Below are positions 48,479 through 60,139 of a stretch of 64,000 nt of DNA, in pieces (position 1 is the first letter of the stretch; every line of letters starts with the position of its first letter). Below the pieces are notes generated by a model. It saw only the letters and a list, made by a program, of their open reading frames with translations. It was not told the origin of the DNA and searched no databases. The DNA is from Thuidium tamariscinum (Eukaryota; Streptophyta; Bryopsida; Hypnales; Thuidiaceae): contig OX344753.2 of NCBI GenBank assembly GCA_947034885.2, positions 23,390,347 through 23,454,346 of the forward strand, in the 5' to 3' direction. The position numbers were made by a program, and so were the translations under genes.

Positions 48479-49409
48479 TTAACCCCTAAAGTCCCACGGC
48501 CGTTTTTCAAGCCAAAACCACTCAAAACTGCCATTTCTGCTCCATTCATCCATGAAGAACAAAAAAACTAAAAGTTTAGAATCTAACCATAGGATCTTGT
48601 ACTTTACTTAACTAAGATCATGTGGTGAAAATTTCATGAAGTTTGACCGTATAGATAGGAAGATATGAGCATTCAAAGTTGGAAAACAAAGTTTTCTTAA
48701 ACTCTAGTTTGCAACTTCAAATGACTTTGTCCTCCATTTATGTAATTTTTTTGCACTACGGACCTAGAATTAAAAAAATTTTCTATTGAGAAATTGAGCT
48801 AAGAGATTAGGAAAAAAAATTCACAAAATAAAGACTTTTTTTTCATTCTTTAAAAAATTGTCAAGTAGATGTAGGTCCAAGATTGAAAGAAAAACTAAAT
48901 TGCAAATATCTCATAGATGGAATCGAAACACAATAATCCCAATGGTGAGATTGTTCTAACAAACAAAATCAACCTTGTCCAACAATTTTTTTTGAAAAAT
49001 TGTGAAAATTGCATTCACAAATGAATCCTATAAGTTATTTTTTCAAGAAGATGCTTAGATTGCCCGAAAAACAAGATTGTTCATAACTTTCACATTACTA
49101 ATCCAAATGGAATGAATCAAAGCTTCACTTGTAGACAAAAATAAAATCTATAAGAAAAAAAAATTAATTTTTTAATTTTGAAGTTTTTGTAGATTTTTTT
49201 TTCTGCCCGGCAACATGAAAATTATGTTTAAGATGGCATAACTTTTGCTCCCGGTCACCAATTGAAAAAACAATAATATTCCCATAGAGCTAATCGGTTT
49301 TTCTATCTTATGTAAAAATTTCAAGAAAATTCATTAAAAATTGAAGTCACAAATACCTGCCCGAATTCTTAAAGTCCCCCGAGGGGACTCTTGGTCCTTT
49401 AGGGGTTAA
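48479..49409. mobile_element. TTAA-flanked TIR element (CCCCTAAAGTCC family)
   Basis: TTAA (48479-48482) then CCCCTAAAGTCCCACGGCC; at the right, ggtcctttagggg then TTAA (49406-49409). It is 931 bp and non-coding, and colinear with the decayed element at 17703-18755. A left-end fragment of a relative (ttaacctctaattggccaaggccattttt) lies at 51052-51080. It is inserted in the larger CACTA-type element. Confidence 0.82.
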
Positions 49410-50147
49410 GAAGGCTTCAGCCAAAAAACTGTTCAAGTGGGTCAAAAATAGGGAATAATTTTGAAGTTTTACCTTCTGTACCCATCCATGTTATTTCAGA
49501 AAAAGAAGATGCGTAAGAACTGCCCCTCCACAGTGTTTGGAAGCTTGGTCAATGTTTTACCCCCCCTCCCTAGGTGTTTTTCTGAACTTACTTGTAGTAG
49601 AGGTAGCCCTGTTGTTGACATGGCAGTGACCTATTCTAAAGTGCGTTAAAGATAACGCAACTATGTTTTAGCACATGTTGTCTGCAACATGGATGTTGCA
49701 CAGAATAGAAACTCGTTTTTCTAATGACATGTAGTCGTTCAAGAAAACATCAGACTGAATTATTTTTTCTGAGCCCAATATCCCACCTTCCACATTATGT
49801 CTTCAGAAACTGCCTTGTTTTCTTCAAACATCCAAAAAAACAGGGCTTTCTACTAGTGAAATGAACTTTTATGGTGGTATAGAATTGTTTACCTATTTTC
49901 CAATTTTTCATTTGTGTAAATCCAAAACTCTCAATTAGTGATACATTTTTAATGAAATTCTAAAGACTAGAAAATGATGTAATGTTATTACTCACTTGTA
50001 CACTTTGTTTTCAGAATTGGTTTCATTTTAGAATTCTAGATAAATATTTTGTTTTAAGAATTTCAAACTCCAAAGTCATCTATACAAACTCCTATTCTCT
50101 TAGTAGGAATAATCCCCCCCCAAAATAACAACAAACTATACAAATTA

Positions 50148-50367
50148 TACTATAAGAAACCTACAATTTAGGTGATAAGGCCAAATATTTATAGACAGAT
50201 TTTAGTGAACATCCCATGTAACAAATCATGTTTTGTATCAACAAAAATGTCTATAATAGCATCAATATTGATATAAAAACATGGGTTGTTGCATAAGATC
50301 ATGTTCACTAAAACCCATGGATAAAAATTTATGCCCATCATATAAAACACAAGGTTGTTTTATAGTG
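50148..50367. mobile_element. CACTA-type MITE, decayed
   Basis: The left end TACTATAAGAAAC and right end GTTGTTTTATAGTG are mutated inverse repeats of the CACTATAAGAAA type. The inner arms pair loosely (cccatgtaacaaatcatg / catgggttgttgcataag). Flanks are tta and tca, so the 3-bp duplication has one mismatch. Confidence 0.65.
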
Positions 50368-53287
50368 TCAAAGTAGCCTACTCTTCCAATGTACTGTACA
50401 CACCAAAGGTTTTAAAATTTGAGGTATGTTGAAGTTCAAACTTGTGTTCTACAACTAAATAGACAATTATGTTTAGGCTTCTGTTGTTGTACAATTGGGT
50501 ACAAAAAGAATTCAAATTTTTCATTGAACAACATTGCTACTTAAAAAATAGGTTTCATTTGATTTTGATATTTGAACCTTGCACTGTATCTAATTTTGTA
50601 TTTGAGCAAGATGGTACAAATTTTCTGCCAAAATTTATTTAAAATATAGAGCTATTTTTAACATAAAAGATGTGTACATAGATGTTTCCTATATACTTAT
50701 GAAATCAAATTAAAGAATTAATCATCAATTATTTTCAATAAATTAGTACATGAAACCATGAGAATTGACTTAAAAAATTCACCAAAAAAATAATTTTAAT
50801 TTTTTGAAGCTAAAATTTGGTATGCTTCACTATGATTGCATTAAATTTGAATGCTAATTATGTGAGATATAGAATGACAAATTCATTTTACTTCATACAA
50901 AGTTTTTTGAAATGATACAATGATAGTTCAAATTATTGTTGTATCCTAGTGTTTAAGTAAAGTGTATGGTGATTCTTTAGGAGACTACAATTTTTTATTT
51001 TTTAGATTACATTTTTTGAATTTTGAGTTTTTTTATGAGCTAACACTTAACCTCTAATTGGCCAAGGCCATTTTTATGTCAGAAACCTCTCAAAGTTGCC
51101 AATTCTAGTTGTATTCACCATTAAAATGGTGAGTTTCATTAAAATGGCAATATTCTGGACAGTAGAATGGTCGTAATTTGATGCTAGTTGATTTATACAA
51201 TACAATATAAAAAAAACAATATGAAATCATCAATGCTATGCAAGATGCTATAACAAAAAGAATTACTAATGCAATGACCTCCTCTAATTGTAGTAACCAC
51301 TCTACTACAATGACAATGAACCGAAAAGTGGCAAGCACTCCTATGCTTGTGTCCCTCCCTCTTGAGAAAAGTTGAGTCATTGATTGTACATGAAATTTAA
51401 TAAGTGAAAATCATAGCCGTTGGTTTCAATTTAAAAACCCAAGGGTGTGGCATTACACTTCTGCCGTCGATATGAATGGAAGAATATAATAGCCCCCACA
51501 CAACCATTGATGTAGCACCGCACAACCTAAAAAAAAGAACCATTGATCTTTAGCATTTGATCTTAAGAGATAGGAATCAGACATATAGACATTCAAGCTT
51601 TAGATGTTCGCGGAGGTGGGGGTTTTCAACTTTGCCTGCACTTTGTGCATCTGTTGCCATGTTGCTCAACCGTTGGAGGTGTGTTTGTAATGTGGTTTCG
51701 TGATCAAGTTTTGTGATCTGGAGGTGAGTTTGTGAATTGAAGTTAGTTTAATTGTCTGTTGTTGAAGATCTTCACAATAAGGGTTTGATGTTCACATGGA
51801 CATTTTGGAGTTAGGATTTTGTTGAGTTTACTGAAATTTAGGTTGTATATTTCCATTTGAAAGAGATTCATTTAGCACTGAGTCTTTTGTATTGCAACTG
51901 AAGAAGATTAGAGTGTTCATATTAAATAGAATAATTCTGGCCATAGAGTGTCTATATTGCACTAAGGTGAGAAGGTTTGTTTGTAAACGTTTATCATAGG
52001 ACAAATTTGCTCTTCATATGTTGTGTCTCATGTATAATCAATAATATTGTAGTTAGTATATAGTTTCACAATAGTCTTGTTTTGATCTTGTTTTTGAAGT
52101 ATCCAAAATTTCCAATTGACCGATAATTCAGTATGGTCGTAAGGTCTCATTTATAGAGCTTGTAGTTCATTAGGATAATTTGTTTCGTCTCTTTATATAA
52201 ATACAATGATACAATCAAGTCTCGTGAGTTTTCAAGTTACATATATTTGATTCTGAACTGCAAATCATCAGGTCTTCAAATAGGGTAGCAATCAGAAAAC
52301 AAAATTGTCTGAATGGATTTTTTGAAGCTTTTCTTTAGAAGAAAGATAGTGTGTCCCTTTGATAATTTGTTTTAAAAGTTATACATCCAATGGAAAAATG
52401 ACAAGTGTACTTCTATTTTAATTTAAGTTAGGTTTTCACACAAAACAATAGTGTATTACACACAATGTACTAAAAAGTGGTAGTAGCTACCAAACCATAA
52501 ATAGAAGTACACCTTGTGAAGCCCCCCCTCAACTCATGTAAACAGTAGCCATTGATGAAAATAAAATAAAAACACACACACACACACCACAGATTGTTGA
52601 TGGAGGTGGAAAGATAGCCGAAAAACTCGGGTACCCTCAACTGTCGATTTTTTAAAAAAAAAAATGTATATTGGCTGCCATTGATGAACCACCACCTCTA
52701 AGAGCAAAACACCTATTCCCGCACCTATTCCTTGCAGTGGACTGTAGATTCACCCAAATGCATCAGTAGACTTCCCTTAATGTGTTTGCCACATGTATGA
52801 TTGTAATTTGCTGATACAATTGAAGGACACATAGGGAAATTTAGTTGGCTGAGTGCTAATTTTTGCAGGGTTGAGTTTTGGGGGCACCTACAAGACGGTT
52901 CCACAGGTCTAAGGAGCCAACACTTTGAAAATTTGTAGAAATTACATACTGTATCCAAAAAATCTAATTTTTTTTAATATTCATGATTTTCACTCGCTAA
53001 TACTAGAAAAATATCATTTTTAGAAAACGTTGCCTCCAACAATGCTAAATTCCTTATTTGGATGATTTTAGGTGTTTCCACTATAGATAATTCCCCGTCC
53101 ATCGATAGAAGTGTGATAGGGTTTGGTGCTCTTATTAGGCGTGCACCTCCTGCTTCATCACATCTCCTGCTTCAAACTCACATCATCTCCCCTTGCTCGC
53201 GCTTGTCTACTACAGATCATCCTTTGAGGGCGCACTTCTTTGCATCAGCTCCTCGTCTGCGCACTTCTCCTTGCTCTTGGATATGGG
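50368..53287. other. AT-rich spacer, nothing recognised
   Basis: Contains a TTAA-family end fragment (51052) meeting a GTTAAAATGG-family fragment (51120-51170), and a short (CA)9 run at 52571-52588. No gene is supported on either strand. Confidence 0.4.
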
Positions 53288-53820
53288 TTTTTGGAGCATC
53301 CATTTCAGAGTTGCTGCTTTCTTCAAGGGGTTTTAAGGCTTGCGGTTTTGATTCCTACTTCATTTAGAACCACACAAACACTTGTATTAGTATTTCTACG
53401 GTGTAGATATGGTCTAATATATATGTATTCTACGTATTTATATACACATATTTATACATACATATATATACAAATTTTATATGTATTTTATACTTGTATT
53501 GTACGACTATATCTATACGAATTTTATACATATTGTATACTTGGTATAAAGACGTTTGAATTTGAATACAAGTATTTCTACCTATACTTGTATACATACT
53601 CTTGCGTGTTCAAGTTATTCTTTTATCTTGATGGTTCATCCATTTATTTACGGACAGCTTTAGTTCCCTCCACTTGAGGTTTTATCTTCTATTGTATTCT
53701 CTTAGTTTGGTGTTATAAATCAAAGACCTGACTTTGTTTTCACTTGATCCCAAACCTAATCACTTCTAGTTGCAGCAAAAAACCCTGTGTTTCCCCTAAG
53801 CAAAATCTTATTACCTGACA
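53288..53820 (+). mobile_element. second LTR copy (truncated or solo), MITE-free
   Basis: Matches 31316-32107 from tttggagcatccattt to the terminal cttattacctgaca, without the MITE found there. No primer site or gag follows; instead the sequence passes directly into remnants of the pogo-like transposase gene. It is thus a solo LTR or a 3' LTR. The left border was not found. Confidence 0.78.
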
Positions 53821-54475
53821 ACGCTCCGCTGTCCATGGCACTCTATGGTATGAAGCTTGGTACGAAGCTCGGTATGACGTGTGGAATTGGCATTTTTTGC
53901 AAAAGTAGTAAGTGACTGCAGTCCTTTCCTATCTCCTTCAGTCGTTTCCATTCCAAAGCAAATTTCTGGTTTTGTCGACATACTGCAGGAATGATGCCGC
54001 AATACGGAGCCTTGTGTGCGTCGATGACAGGGTCATTTCTTTTGATTGTATCATGTAACTTATTGCCTAGCGCTTGCACGTTTTTCATGCTCTATAATTC
54101 TTTGTGTTTTTTCTTCGATAAAGCTAGCTCCGCCCTTGACTGCCTCGCAATTATCTTTTGTCTCTTTTCTTCTTCCTTTCTTCTTTTGTTAGCCTCCTTC
54201 TCTTGCAGCCGCTTTTGCTTCTCTTCAGCAATTATTTTCTTTTTCATGGATATGTCCTCTAGTTTTTACATATGTTGTTCTTCTATGAACAATATAGAGT
54301 TCTCATAGTCGATTCTTGGCTCTAATCTCCTCACTGGTAGGGTAGGTAGTTGTATTTTTGGAAGCTCTAGTAAGGCTTGAAAATTCTCATTTGGTTCGTT
54401 CACTTGCTCTTCTTCAACATCGTCATCCTGCACACTGGATGCTGCACTGTCGTTGTTGTCCTACGACTGCTTGCT
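53821..54475 (-). pseudogene. C-terminal part of the pogo-like transposase gene, cut off by insertions
   Basis: Read on the minus strand from 54475, this gives an acidic stretch (QDDDVEEEQVNEPNENFQ), then SILFIEEQH, then a strongly charged helix of Lys/Glu/Arg (KRLQEKEANKRRKEEEKRQK). Pogo/Tigger-type transposases end in just such a charged coiled-coil tail after their DDE domain. There are several stops and shifts. The part before it lies at 56580-58153, beyond the TIR element 54476-56579, so one gene was split by that insertion. An LTR abuts it at 53820. Confidence 0.6.
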
Positions 54476-56579
54476 GGGTCGTTGCAAGAAACACTGTCTA
54501 TTTTCTGTAGCGTTTTGAAAATGGACACTTTTTTCTTTGGGAGTACTCACTATAAGAAACAGGCGTTTTTTATAGCGTTAAAAAAAACATGTCATTACGT
54601 TAATCCAGACACAATTTTGATTAAAGTGGATGTCCTCTAAAATCCGTTAGAAAAAACGTGCAAAAAACGTGCCCAAATTTCATTTGACGCATTCGATTTC
54701 TGCTTGTTTTTTTTTTGACATCACATTCAACAAAGTCTTCCAAACGGTTTAGAAGACTCCACGTGGAGGGATGAGGCTGTCCACATAAGCAATTTTTCTG
54801 TCAAGCACTGCCACGCAGGAAATTTTTTAATCCAAGTCCAAACTGCCTCCCAAAATGACGTGGACCTGACAATGTGCTGACGTGGACCCCCCAGAAGCTG
54901 ACGTGGACCCTTGAATTTTTTACGTGGAAAATCTTGAAATTTATTGACGTGGACCCAAAATGTGCTGACATGGCATGCTTTGTCAGCACACTTTTTGTGT
55001 CATTAGAAAATTTTAATGGTGTTCTCTCAGTCATCAAATTAAATGTTTTTCATAACGTCAAATTAAACATCATTAGGTACATACTCTACCTACAAGGCCA
55101 AGTCAAAAAAAGAATATTTAAAATTAATTGAAAATAAAATGAATAAACAAAATTATTGAATTCAACAAAAATTGAAGGAAACTTACCATCTACCTTTTAG
55201 AGAATTTTTGAAGGCAAAATAAATAAATTACTTCATTAAAAGTTAATGAAAATGAAGGGGGAGGAGGATTATACTTATCTCCATTCTCAGTCCATGGTGA
55301 GACAAAAGGTATGGGATAATTAAAATGTGGCAATTTGACCATTGAACATATCGACGTTTTTTTTAACACGTCCATGTTTTTTCAAACATGTTGATGTTTT
55401 TTGTGACATCCTGATGTTTTTCTTGACATTTAATTTTAAATTCAATTGTTCATTTGCATATCCCATATGGATTGTCTCTCTTCCTACCACTGCATTTGTA
55501 TAAAGACCATTTGTTTTCATCCATTTTATACACCAAAATCATCCATCCATTCGTGTTTTTTTTGAAAAATATGCCATGTGGTTGCCTTTTTCCTACTTTT
55601 TTTACTTTAAGTCAAAATTTTACCACTGACCAAAGAAATTCTTACTAACTTATTCATAATCAAAATAGTTTTTTTGCTGATGTGGCAATCTATGTTTTTT
55701 TGTATGTCACAAAAAACATTAACTTGTTTTTTTAAACATCATTAAAGATATATCTGTCTACAGTGACATCTACTTATTTTTCAATTGTTTTTTTGTGACA
55801 TCACAAAAAACATCAACATTTTAAAGATGTTTTTGCAAAACACGTGACTTCTCAAAAAACACGACATGTTTTTTCTGAAACGACACCGAAAACGCGGTTT
55901 TCTTATAGTGACTATTTAATTAAAAAATAAATTTTAAGAAAATATGAAAAATATGTCCAATGTATAAACCTTAAAGAAGAAGGTATGTTGTGAAGGAAAA
56001 ATTTACAAAAATTCTCCAAGTAGGACAACTAGAAAAGTGAAAAATCTCATGAAAATGGATGTATTTACATTTTAATTTGTAAAAAATAGGAAATTTTATT
56101 TTTCTTAAATCTAAAAATTTTTTATTTGGAAAGAGTTGATGGTGATGACATTTCACCAAAAAAATAATCTCAACTCCATCATCAATGGTCAGAAATTGCA
56201 TGCAATGGGAGTGTTGTTTGAATGCATGTGGAGGATATAAAATAATGTTTTTTTAGATTTCCTTCAATAGGAATATGCTTTCCTACTATGCAAATGCACT
56301 ATAAAAATTTCAACTTTAGATCATTCAATTTGGATACTCCTAGTTACATAGTAAAACCCCCAAAACCTCAATTTGTGACTAGTTAACAAAAACTAGTTTT
56401 AAATATAAAATGATTTTTTTTAATTCCTAAAAAATAAAGGAATTTGAAAATCATCAAGTTAGAAAGGTCCAATAATTATTTCATATTTTTAGGTATTTTA
56501 ATTCAAAAGTTATAGCGAAAAATAACAACATCACTCTAATTGTGACGAGAAATAGGACCAGTGTTTCTTGCAATCACCC
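54476..56579. mobile_element. GGGTGATTGC family, copy 8, carrying a nested CACTA-type element
   Basis: Starts GGGTCGTTGCAAGAAAC and ends GTTTCTTGCAATCACCC. Removing the nested element 54548-55910 and one 3-bp repeat leaves 738 bp, the normal length for the family. Flanks are TGCT and CACT, so the 4-bp duplication has decayed. It interrupts the pogo-like transposase gene. Confidence 0.85.
54548..55910. mobile_element. CACTA-type element, 1363 bp, TSD ACT
   Basis: Starts CACTATAAGAAACAGGCG and ends CGCGGTTTTCTTATAGTG, flanked by ACT (54545-54547 and 55911-55913). Inside are repeated subterminal words: gctgacgtggacc/tgacgtggac several times at 54860-54980, and gatgttttttgtgacatc-type words at 55330-55850. 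Repeated subterminal motifs are typical of CACTA elements, where the transposase binds them. No transposase is encoded. Confidence 0.87.
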
Positions 56580-58153
56580 CACTATCTACACCATCGATGC
56601 TTATAAAGTACTGCTGACAGTCCGATAGATCCATTGGTACCTCGTCAATGATTTCTTGTATCTCCCACACCTATAGTTCATAGGGTTTTTGATTGGGAGT
56701 AACAATTGGAAGATTGCTTGATGTAGAAGCTTTTGCTGCACTTCTTCTATATATATTGTTGGGTGCCATTCGTGAATCCATGGTTGTTGATTTTAGAGGG
56801 TAGATGCTTGTACATTTGAAGCCCTTCTTAATATTTTGAGATGATAGAACTCTCCTTAGTGCATATGTAACCCATTGAGCCACGTCATCCTTCTTAGGTA
56901 CCTTACTATGATGCTACATTGTCCAGTTGTTTTGATATGCTTGAAATGCTACCTTGAATGGCTTGAAGCACATTACATCCAATGGTTGTAGAGCGTGTGA
57001 TGTATAAGTAGGTAGTATTAATAAATCCAATCCTTTTGACATAGCCAGTTTGATCACCTCCATTGTAATGTGAGAGCCATGCCCATCTAGAATGAGTAGA
57101 TGCCTCTATGTAGGTGATAAACCATACTTTTGTGATACTGTCAACAAGAAATGCATCATCCATGACTTGAACAAAAAATGAGTCATCCATGCTTTAAATT
57201 GCATAGCCATAACTGCCCCTTGTTCACCTGTTTTCTTGAGAAAATTTCTGCTCCATCTCTTGCCTTTGAAGATGTAGAAATTTGGCAATGTCTCCCCATT
57301 GGGATTGATGCATGATAGAACATACAACCATTTGCGCTAATTAGGGGTGATCTTGTGAACATTCTTTGCCCTCTTTTTGGCTAAAACGTAGCCACTTCCA
57401 TCCTTGCCAGCTTGAGCTCTAGATTCGTCACAATTCCAAATTTGATGTGATGCATACTTGTGTGTGTTGTAAAGTTTCTCCAAATTGTTGTAGAATGAGA
57501 GGACAACTTCAGGACAAAGACCTTTTGCTCTTTTCTGGTCCAATGCTTGAGGTCTCCTAAGGGTTAGTTCCTCATGTCTTTTCTTGAAACATTTCACCCA
57601 CCCTAATCCAAGAACTCCATTTTTAAATGGGGTCACCCTATCTTGTATTAGAATGCCTACTTTCTCTCGTAAGTATCCAAGTGCAAGTGGGAAACCAATT
57701 TCTTGCATCTTGATCAAGTAGTCTACTAATTCTTGCTCTTCTGCATCTATGAGTATACTTTTTCGACCCCTATACTTTTTTTGTATATCTATGAAGTACA
57801 GAGCCATAAAGATGGCTTCTCAAACTAGTGGAAGAGATGCCATTCTCTCTAGCAACTAATCTAAGAGTGTGTCCCTCATCTACGTCTACTAATGCACTTC
57901 TAAGTTCCTGGCAAGTCCAATTTCCATTCATTTTCAGCTTGTGTTTGGATTTGGGACGTCGGATAGTAGGAGAAGATAAAACATTATAATTTCTATTGAC
58001 AAGCGTATTTATTGTAGCAGTTGAAATGTTGTTGCCATTGGACAAGATGGTACCAGGAACTTTTCCCTGGGCTCCCTCGTCTTTTGCTGCATCAAACTCC
58101 GGTGTTTCAAAGGCGACATTGCTCCAACTCCCTTGGTCGTTTTGACCGTCCAC
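56580..58153 (-). pseudogene. pogo-like (Tc1/mariner superfamily) DDE transposase, degenerate
   Basis: On the minus strand, the N-terminal part (58153-57770) has a Psq-type helix-turn-helix (NWTCQELRSALVDVDEGHTL ... LRSHLYG). A frameshift near 57790 leads into the CENP-B-like second HTH region (FPLALGYLREKVG, GWVKCFKKRH) and the DDE domain. The three catalytic acids are readable: IWNCDES (57430-57410), LILDGHGSH (57098-57070) and HALQPLDVMCFKPFK (57005-56960). In-frame stops lie at 57337-57339, 57106-57108 and about 56918, plus one near 56670. The family inserts at TA. The tail continues at 54475-53821 across an inserted element. Not functional as it stands. Confidence 0.85.
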
Positions 58154-59406
58154 CTTGCTAGCAAGCGTTCTCCATTGAGTTCTACGACTCCAATCAACTT
58201 GCTACTAATCGTTAGAGACGGGGCTTTGAATCTCATTGATTGCTACTCTGCTTCTGTGGACTGGTGTAGGGATCGATGTTAGGTATGGCGATGGCGACTC
58301 ATACTCCGAAGGACTGTCGTAATCAAAGTCACCACAATCTTGCATCTCTTGATGAGCATACATCTCTGCTTTGCGCTCTGCTTTTGCAAAGAGGGCTATA
58401 GCCTGGTCACCGCGATCAGCATCTTCATCGATTGCATTTTGTTGAACGTCCGCAACTGGAATTTATTGATTGTCCTCACAATCTTCAACATAGTCGGAAG
58501 CACTGCTCCCCCAACTTCTCTACTTCACCAATCCTTGTCTCCATGCATACTCTCATCACAACCATTGTTATCTGTCATCACTCTATAGCTATTGAATCTC
58601 TCTACCTTGTTCAGATTTGAATGTGTATTGTCTTTCAGTTCATACAACTATTATTACACTCTACCTCTATAATCATGTATAACTTACTGAAGTGTAAATT
58701 CAATAAGACTCGTCTAGTGCATGCTAAGCAAATGTATACTCAACCACCGAGTCTTGGGACATGATCAAAAAATTATTTAATTATTTTGGTGGTGAAATAA
58801 ATTTATTTTCAATATGCAGTTTATACTAGTGAGGAAAAATGGCGGCCATTATATCGAAAACAACACTACAATCCTTTTAGAAGTAGATACTATTGGCATG
58901 TTAATAAATGTATACATTTTGAGTGTCATAAAATGGAGCAACAAACGTCTTCATTCATTGCAGTAAGGACTGCTAACAAGTATGTAAGCAGTTTTAATTA
59001 AAAGAATAATTTTAAATCTTTAATTTATGAATAGAAATAGTGAACACAAAGCTTGCGCAAGATAAGGACTAAAGGCACATCAATGTGGTTGAAATTGCAA
59101 TCTTTGATATTTCCATTTTTGGGCAAAAAAAAGAAACATATGATTTGAACACCCTATGATCATTTCTTCCTTCTTTATAGGGTCCATTCTAAATGACCTC
59201 TGAAAATTCAAGCCTCCTAGCTTACTTTCTAAAGAAAACAAAATATTGAAGGTGTTGAACTTATGATTGTAATTGTTTCAAAAGATTCCTTTTATGAGTT
59301 TTGAAAACAATAATTATGAAAAAGATGACTTTTCAAAAAATTTGTCATTAATTGTTTTAATTGTTTTTTTATAAACATCACTAGGGACTATGTGGGTACA
59401 ACATTA
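58154..59406. other. upstream of the transposase remnant, nothing further recognised
   Basis: The first few hundred bases may be the transposase element's 5' part; element ends were not found. No other gene supported. Confidence 0.4.
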
Positions 59407-60139
59407 GGGTGATTGCAAGAAACGCCGGTCCTATTTCCCGTCACAATTGGAGTTTCGTTGTTCTTTTCTGCTATAACTTTTGAATAAAAATATTCGAGAA
59501 TATGAAATAATTATTGGACCTCTCTAACTTGATGGTTTTTACATCCCTTATTTTTCAGAAATTAAAAAAAATCATTTTATATTTAAAATTAATTTTTGTT
59601 AATTTGTCACAAACTGAGGTTTAGGGGGTTTTACTACGTTAGGAGTACCCAAATTTAATGATCTAAAGTTGAAATTTTCATGGTTCATTTGCATAGTAGG
59701 AAAGTATATTCCTACCAAAGAGAATCTAAAATATATTATTTTATGTCCTCTACATGCATGCAAACAACACTCCAATTGCTAGCAATTCCTGACCATTGAC
59801 AATAGTGCTAAGATTATTTTTTTGGTGAAGTCTCATCACCATCAACTCTTCTAAAATGGAAAATTTTTAGATTTGAGAAAAAGAGATTTTCCTATTTTTT
59901 ACAAATTAAAATGTAATTATGCCCATTTTCATGAGATTTCCCACTTTTCTAGTTCTCCTACTTAGAGAATTTTCCTAAGGTTTTCCTCCATAGGGTACCT
60001 TCTTCTTTAAGGTGTATACATTGTACATATTTTTCATATTTTAAAATTTTTTTTTTTCTAATTAAATAGTACTCCTAAAGAAAAAGGGGGTGTACTGTGA
60101 AATGCTACGGAAAATAGATGGCGTTTCTTGCAATGACCC
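59407..60139. mobile_element. GGGTGATTGC family, copy 9, TSD ATTA, opposite orientation
   Basis: Starts GGGTGATTGCAAGAAAC and ends GTTTCTTGCAATGACCC, with perfect ATTA duplications (59403-59406 and 60140-60143). 733 bp. Its left part matches the reverse complement of 56579 downwards almost base for base, so it is inverted relative to copy 8 and the two flank the transposase remnant. Confidence 0.92.

Larger units (their letters stand above)
45881..49858. mobile_element. large CACTA-type element, ~4 kb, TSD AAA
   Basis: The left end CACTAATAGAAAGCCCT (45881) is the inverse of the right end AGGGCTTTCTACTAGTG (to 49858) with one mismatch; similarity continues through a T-run to ~26 bp. AAA flanks both sides (45878-45880 and 49859-49861). 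The interior is AT-rich without a recognisable transposase, so it is non-autonomous or decayed. It holds a 26-bp tandem array (46366-46500), two ~174-bp repeat units, and a TTAA-type element (48479-49409). It lies 223 bp after the P450 stop codon. Confidence 0.8.

Noticed and set aside
31316..53820. The two LTR copies as ends of one 22-kb retrotransposon
   Set aside because: The interval contains a complete P450 gene and many unrelated elements, and no pol genes; they are separate insertions.
57106..57190. Apparent duplicated peptide in the transposase (MTHFLFKSWMMHFL)
   Set aside because: Pogo-like proteins normally have two similar phenylalanine/tryptophan-rich stretches here, so it is not a new duplication.
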